A program made the position numbers and the translations under genes. Below, piece by piece: positions 5,838 to 6,110 of a stretch of 6,110 nucleotides of DNA (position 1 is the first letter of the stretch; each line of letters opens with the position of its first letter). The notes under the pieces are model-generated. The model ran no database searches, was not told the DNA's origin, and saw nothing but the letters and a program-made list of their open reading frames with translations. Source of the stretch: an uncultured Clostridia bacterium (lineage in GTDB: Bacteria > Bacillota > Clostridia > Peptostreptococcales > Anaerovoracaceae); NCBI GenBank assembly GCA_934277655.1, contig CAKQVC010000133.1, forward strand, positions 1-6,110. Direction: 5' to 3'.

Positions 5838-6110
5838 ATGAAAATCAATCATAAAGCATTCGGTCTGCTGCTTTTTCTTACTGCCGTCGGAACCTGCTGC
5901 GGTGCCTTTTTTGAAATATTGCTGACAGGAGACGGTAAAGATATCCTCCGAAGTGCTGTTTTTCATTTTTTTTCAGAAGAAAACGGATCGTCGCCTTCTT
6001 CACTTTCTGTCAGTCATTTCCTGGAATTGTGGTGGAAAGCATTCCGTCCCGATTTTTTCTTCCTGCTGGCAGCCTATCTTTCTCCGGTAATCTTTATCCT
6101 GCTGCCGCTG
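5838..6110 (+). CDS. Membrane protein, possibly stage II sporulation protein M-like (partial, 3' end outside window)
   Basis: An open frame begins at ATG 5838, with AGAGGT 8 nt upstream as ribosome binding site, and stays open for 91 codons to the window edge. Residues 8-29 form a hydrophobic helix (containing Cys20-Cys21) after a short basic N-terminus. A polar, partly extracytoplasmic stretch follows (30-71), and a second hydrophobic helix begins near 72 and is cut off. SpoIIM has a similar plan: an early membrane helix, a loop of 40-50 residues, a short helical segment before the second helix, then further helices. SpoIIM works in the DMP complex that thins septal peptidoglycan during engulfment. 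The divergent position beside a xerD-like gene also recalls spoIIM. Sequence identity is too low to be sure from the fragment, and another multi-pass protein is possible. Cys20 lacks a convincing lipobox, so I do not call it a lipoprotein. Confidence 0.6.
   Translation, partial: MKINHKAFGLLLFLTAVGTCCGAFFEILLTGDGKDILRSAVFHFFSEENGSSPSSLSVSHFLELWWKAFRPDFFFLLAAYLSPVIFILLPL

Overview
The window suggests a low-to-mid GC Gram-positive member of the Clostridia, most likely Lachnospiraceae. Three things point there: a full-length formate-tetrahydrofolate ligase typical of folate-dependent C1 metabolism, the Bacillota gene set rplS-rbgA-rnhB, and an ECF vitamin-transporter S component of a type common in that group. 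AGGAGG-type ribosome binding sites and TTGAAA/TATACT promoters also fit. The genus cannot be fixed from the sequence alone.

Layout: all six complete genes are on the minus strand and so are transcribed from right to left. In that order they are a XerD-like tyrosine recombinase (5645-4764), an ECF transporter S component (4612-3998), ribosomal protein L19 (3775-3434), the ribosome-assembly GTPase RbgA/YlqF (3316-2471), RNase HII (2474-1797) and formate-tetrahydrofolate ligase (1697-21). On the plus strand, divergent from the recombinase, the first 91 codons of a membrane protein (from 5838) run off the right edge. Its topology and position beside xerD suggest a SpoIIM-like sporulation protein.

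Transcription units: the recombinase has a clear sigma-A promoter (TTGAAA, 17 bp, TATACT). L19 has its own promoter with an extended -10 and an upstream A/T tract resembling an UP element. It also has a roughly 100-nt structured leader that may be an L19 autoregulatory leader, and a strong intrinsic terminator right after its stop. RbgA and RNase HII overlap by ATGA and are probably translationally coupled behind a TTGACA -35 element. The ligase follows after a 99-bp gap.

How the genes relate: L19, RbgA and RNase HII are the tail of the conserved rpsP-rimM-trmD-rplS-rbgA-rnhB cluster, but the upstream part is absent here and an ECF transporter gene lies in its place. The window is mainly housekeeping. 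I found no convincing undescribed system. The points most worth a second look are a recombinase with Gln at the usual HxxR histidine, a nine-C run inside the start of rplS, the L19 leader, and several small repeats in intergenic DNA.
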